Source: Clostridiales bacterium
GTDB lineage: Bacteria > Bacillota > Clostridia > Saccharofermentanales > UBA5734
Direction: 5' to 3'
DNA length: 6,440 nucleotides
Assembly: GCA_007135995.1 (NCBI GenBank)
Contig: SLHU01000425.1
Span: forward strand, 1-6,440
The first letter of the stretch is position 1, and each line of letters begins with the position of its first letter. Made by a program: the position numbers and the translations under genes. Positions 5,048 to 6,440 of this stretch are shown here, piece after piece. Below the pieces are notes generated by a model. The model made no database searches, was not told where the DNA came from, and saw nothing but the letters and a program-made list of their open reading frames with translations.

Positions 5048-6307
5048 TTACTTAATCCGTCTGGTCTCACCGCGAAACTCTGATGGCGTCATTCCTGTCA
5101 CGTGTTTAAAAATGCGAGCATAATGATTCTGATGTGAAAAACCAACACTTTGAGCGATTTCAGCAACAGTTAGTACCGTATGCTGCAACTCGTACTTGCT
5201 CATCTCAACACGAATTTTGTTAATGTGTTCAAACAAAGGCTGGCCCGTTTCCCTTTTGATCAGGCCTGACAGGTAATTTGGATGATGGCCCACATGGTCG
5301 GCAATCTCTTTCAGACTGATGCGTTCCCGATACCGGCTCTGGACATAAAGCATAACATTGTGCATCGTTTTACTGTACGTTTTATCTTTATACTGCTCGA
5401 CCGCTGTGGTAAAAACCGATATTGAGCGCTTCATATTTGTAAAAACCGCATTCGCATCCTGTAATGTCTCTGTCTCGTTTATCAGCTTATGCGCAAGATT
5501 AATGGCGTCATGATAAGGATAACCCGCTTCAATGGCGCAAAAACATGCCAGCATGCAAGTCATGATAAAACTGTTTTTGGCTGACCTGAGAAAATCAATA
5601 TCGGGATTCTGACTGACACGGCAGTCCATCAGACTAAAACAGTTCAGCATCTGTGTCATGGCTGCGAAATCGCCTGTTTGTATGACATGCTTGATCTGCT
5701 GATATCTGTCTTCAAGCAGCAGTTGTTCAATTTCATCATGTGTCAGCAAAACATCTGTTTCATGAATCATCTCTTGATGCTGGTCAAAATTTTGACTTGT
5801 ATCGCAGCTTGTCTGACGAATGTGTTGACAGTTGACGGCACCGCAGCACATGCCCTGCAGGACCATCCCCAGCTGTGATACACGCTGCCAGCTGATCACC
5901 GGTACATGGAGCAGAATATCTCTAAACAAAATTTTCTCGGCAATAGATGATCTGCGTCGAACACCCAGGTCCTGAATCTTTTTTTCACTTAGGGGCTGAA
6001 CAAGTAACGGCTCTGTAATCAGCGAACAGAAATGACCTTGGCTATGCGCTATGAGATGGATATTATAGACAAACCCGTTTTGTGTGAAAAATGTCTCATA
6101 GGAACAGCACGGTCCAGCCGGAGACGCGATCAGCACCTGCAAACGCTCAATCACCTCAGCATAGTCTAGCAGCTTTAAATCAGCGTCTTTCCATCTGGCC
6201 GTGCTTCTCGGATGCTTCACTGAATTTTTGTCCAAAAAAAACAGTCCAGTGCCAGATACACCGGAAAAATGCTCAACCAGTTCACAGATTGTCTTTTCGG
6301 CTACCAT
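5048..6307 (-). CDS. AraC-family transcriptional regulator with cysteine-rich N-terminal region
   Basis: A 419-residue cytoplasmic DNA-binding protein. The C-terminal 100 residues are a full AraC/XylS domain: first helix-turn-helix at about 330-355 (ISLKEIADHVGHHPNYLSGL) and second at about 379-412 (LTVAEIAQSVGF...YARIFKHVTGMTPSEFR), the latter matching the family signature closely. The segment before it (about 240-280, SAKNSFIMT...AIEAGYPYHDAINLAHKLI) resembles the helical linker of long Bacillota AraC regulators. The N-terminal 170 residues are not an AraC cupin I can recognise. All 13 cysteines lie in the first 257 residues, including CC at 67-68, CCGAVNC at 154-160, and C251/C255/C257, so thiol or metal sensing is possible. 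The start has AGGGG 9-10 bases upstream and a TATAAT promoter just before it. The likely targets are itself, the isoprenoid-synthase-like gene downstream, or a divergent gene to the right. Confidence 0.93.
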   Translation of the reverse strand: MVAEKTICELVEHFSGVSGTGLFFLDKNSVKHPRSTARWKDADLKLLDYAEVIERLQVLIASPAGPCCSYETFFTQNGFVYNIHLIAHSQGHFCSLITEPLLVQPLSEKKIQDLGVRRRSSIAEKILFRDILLHVPVISWQRVSQLGMVLQGMCCGAVNCQHIRQTSCDTSQNFDQHQEMIHETDVLLTHDEIEQLLLEDRYQQIKHVIQTGDFAAMTQMLNCFSLMDCRVSQNPDIDFLRSAKNSFIMTCMLACFCAIEAGYPYHDAINLAHKLINETETLQDANAVFTNMKRSISVFTTAVEQYKDKTYSKTMHNVMLYVQSRYRERISLKEIADHVGHHPNYLSGLIKRETGQPLFEHINKIRVEMSKYELQHTVLTVAEIAQSVGFSHQNHYARIFKHVTGMTPSEFRGETRRIK

Positions 6308-6327
6308 TTAAAACATCCCCTGCTACT

Positions 6328-6356
6328 ATTATAAACTGCTTGCTTCCGGATGCCTA
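6328..6356 (-). promoter_or_regulatory. Promoter of the AraC regulator gene
   Basis: The minus strand shows TAGGCA (6351-6356), a 17-base spacer and a perfect TATAAT (6328-6333). The -35 matches TTGACA at four of six positions. Transcription would begin at about 6321, leaving a very short leader of around 14 bases that starts at the AGGGG ribosome binding site. Confidence 0.55.
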
Positions 6357-6376
6357 GCTGTAATAAAAAATGGCTC

Positions 6377-6440
6377 TTTACTTATCTCCGTGAAAATTTA
6401 ATATCGGAACGGATAAGGATAAGAGAGGTGGAGTTTACCG
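6377..6440 (+). promoter_or_regulatory. Possible divergent promoter and ribosome binding site for a gene beyond the right edge
   Basis: On the plus strand TTTACT (6377-6382), a 16-base spacer and TAATAT (6399-6404) form a fair sigma-A-like pair. They are followed by a tandem GGATAA repeat (6411-6422) and AGAGGTGGAG, a Shine-Dalgarno-like stretch ending about 6 bases from the window edge. A start codon just outside would complete a divergently transcribed gene next to the AraC regulator. No coding sequence is visible here. Confidence 0.33.

Overview
The window looks like a stretch of a low-to-mid GC Gram-positive chromosome, most likely Bacillota and perhaps Clostridia. The grounds are purine-rich Shine-Dalgarno sites (AAGGAG, GAGG, AGGGG), sigma-A-like TATAAT boxes, a long AraC-type regulator of a kind common in that phylum, and a secreted zinc phospholipase C-type enzyme with a Gram-positive-style signal peptide. 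This assignment is inference; no rRNA, tRNA or other taxonomic marker is present.

All five clear genes lie on the minus strand, so transcription runs from right to left. From the right edge: an AraC-family regulator (5048-6307) behind a TATAAT promoter; a 172-base gap with a striking 9-base-periodic TGACA array; a class I isoprenyl-diphosphate-synthase-like protein (3655-4875); a 320-base gene-free gap with several inverted repeats; a zinc-ribbon, single-pass membrane protein (2690-3334) whose stop overlaps by ATGA the start of a large exported zinc-dependent phospholipase C-like protein (216-2693); and, behind its own extended -10 promoter, the first 31 codons of a HAD-family phosphatase (1-93) that runs off the left edge. 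A purine-rich stretch at the extreme right may be the leader of a divergent plus-strand gene outside the window.

Two functional groups can be suggested. The zinc-ribbon protein and the phospholipase-like enzyme are translationally coupled, so they are probably made together: one sits in the membrane with a cytosolic zinc ribbon and an extracellular domain, the other is exported. The enzyme keeps a complete set of candidate zinc ligands (W74, H79, D147, H157, H257, D261, H267, H273, E277) but carries a PKD domain and a beta-rich C-terminal domain instead of the C2/PLAT-like domain of clostridial alpha-toxin. The AraC regulator and the isoprenoid-synthase homologue are neighbours on the same strand, and the TGACA array between them is a reasonable candidate operator. 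The link between these two groups, if any, is unknown. No CRISPR array, transposon, tRNA or rRNA was seen.
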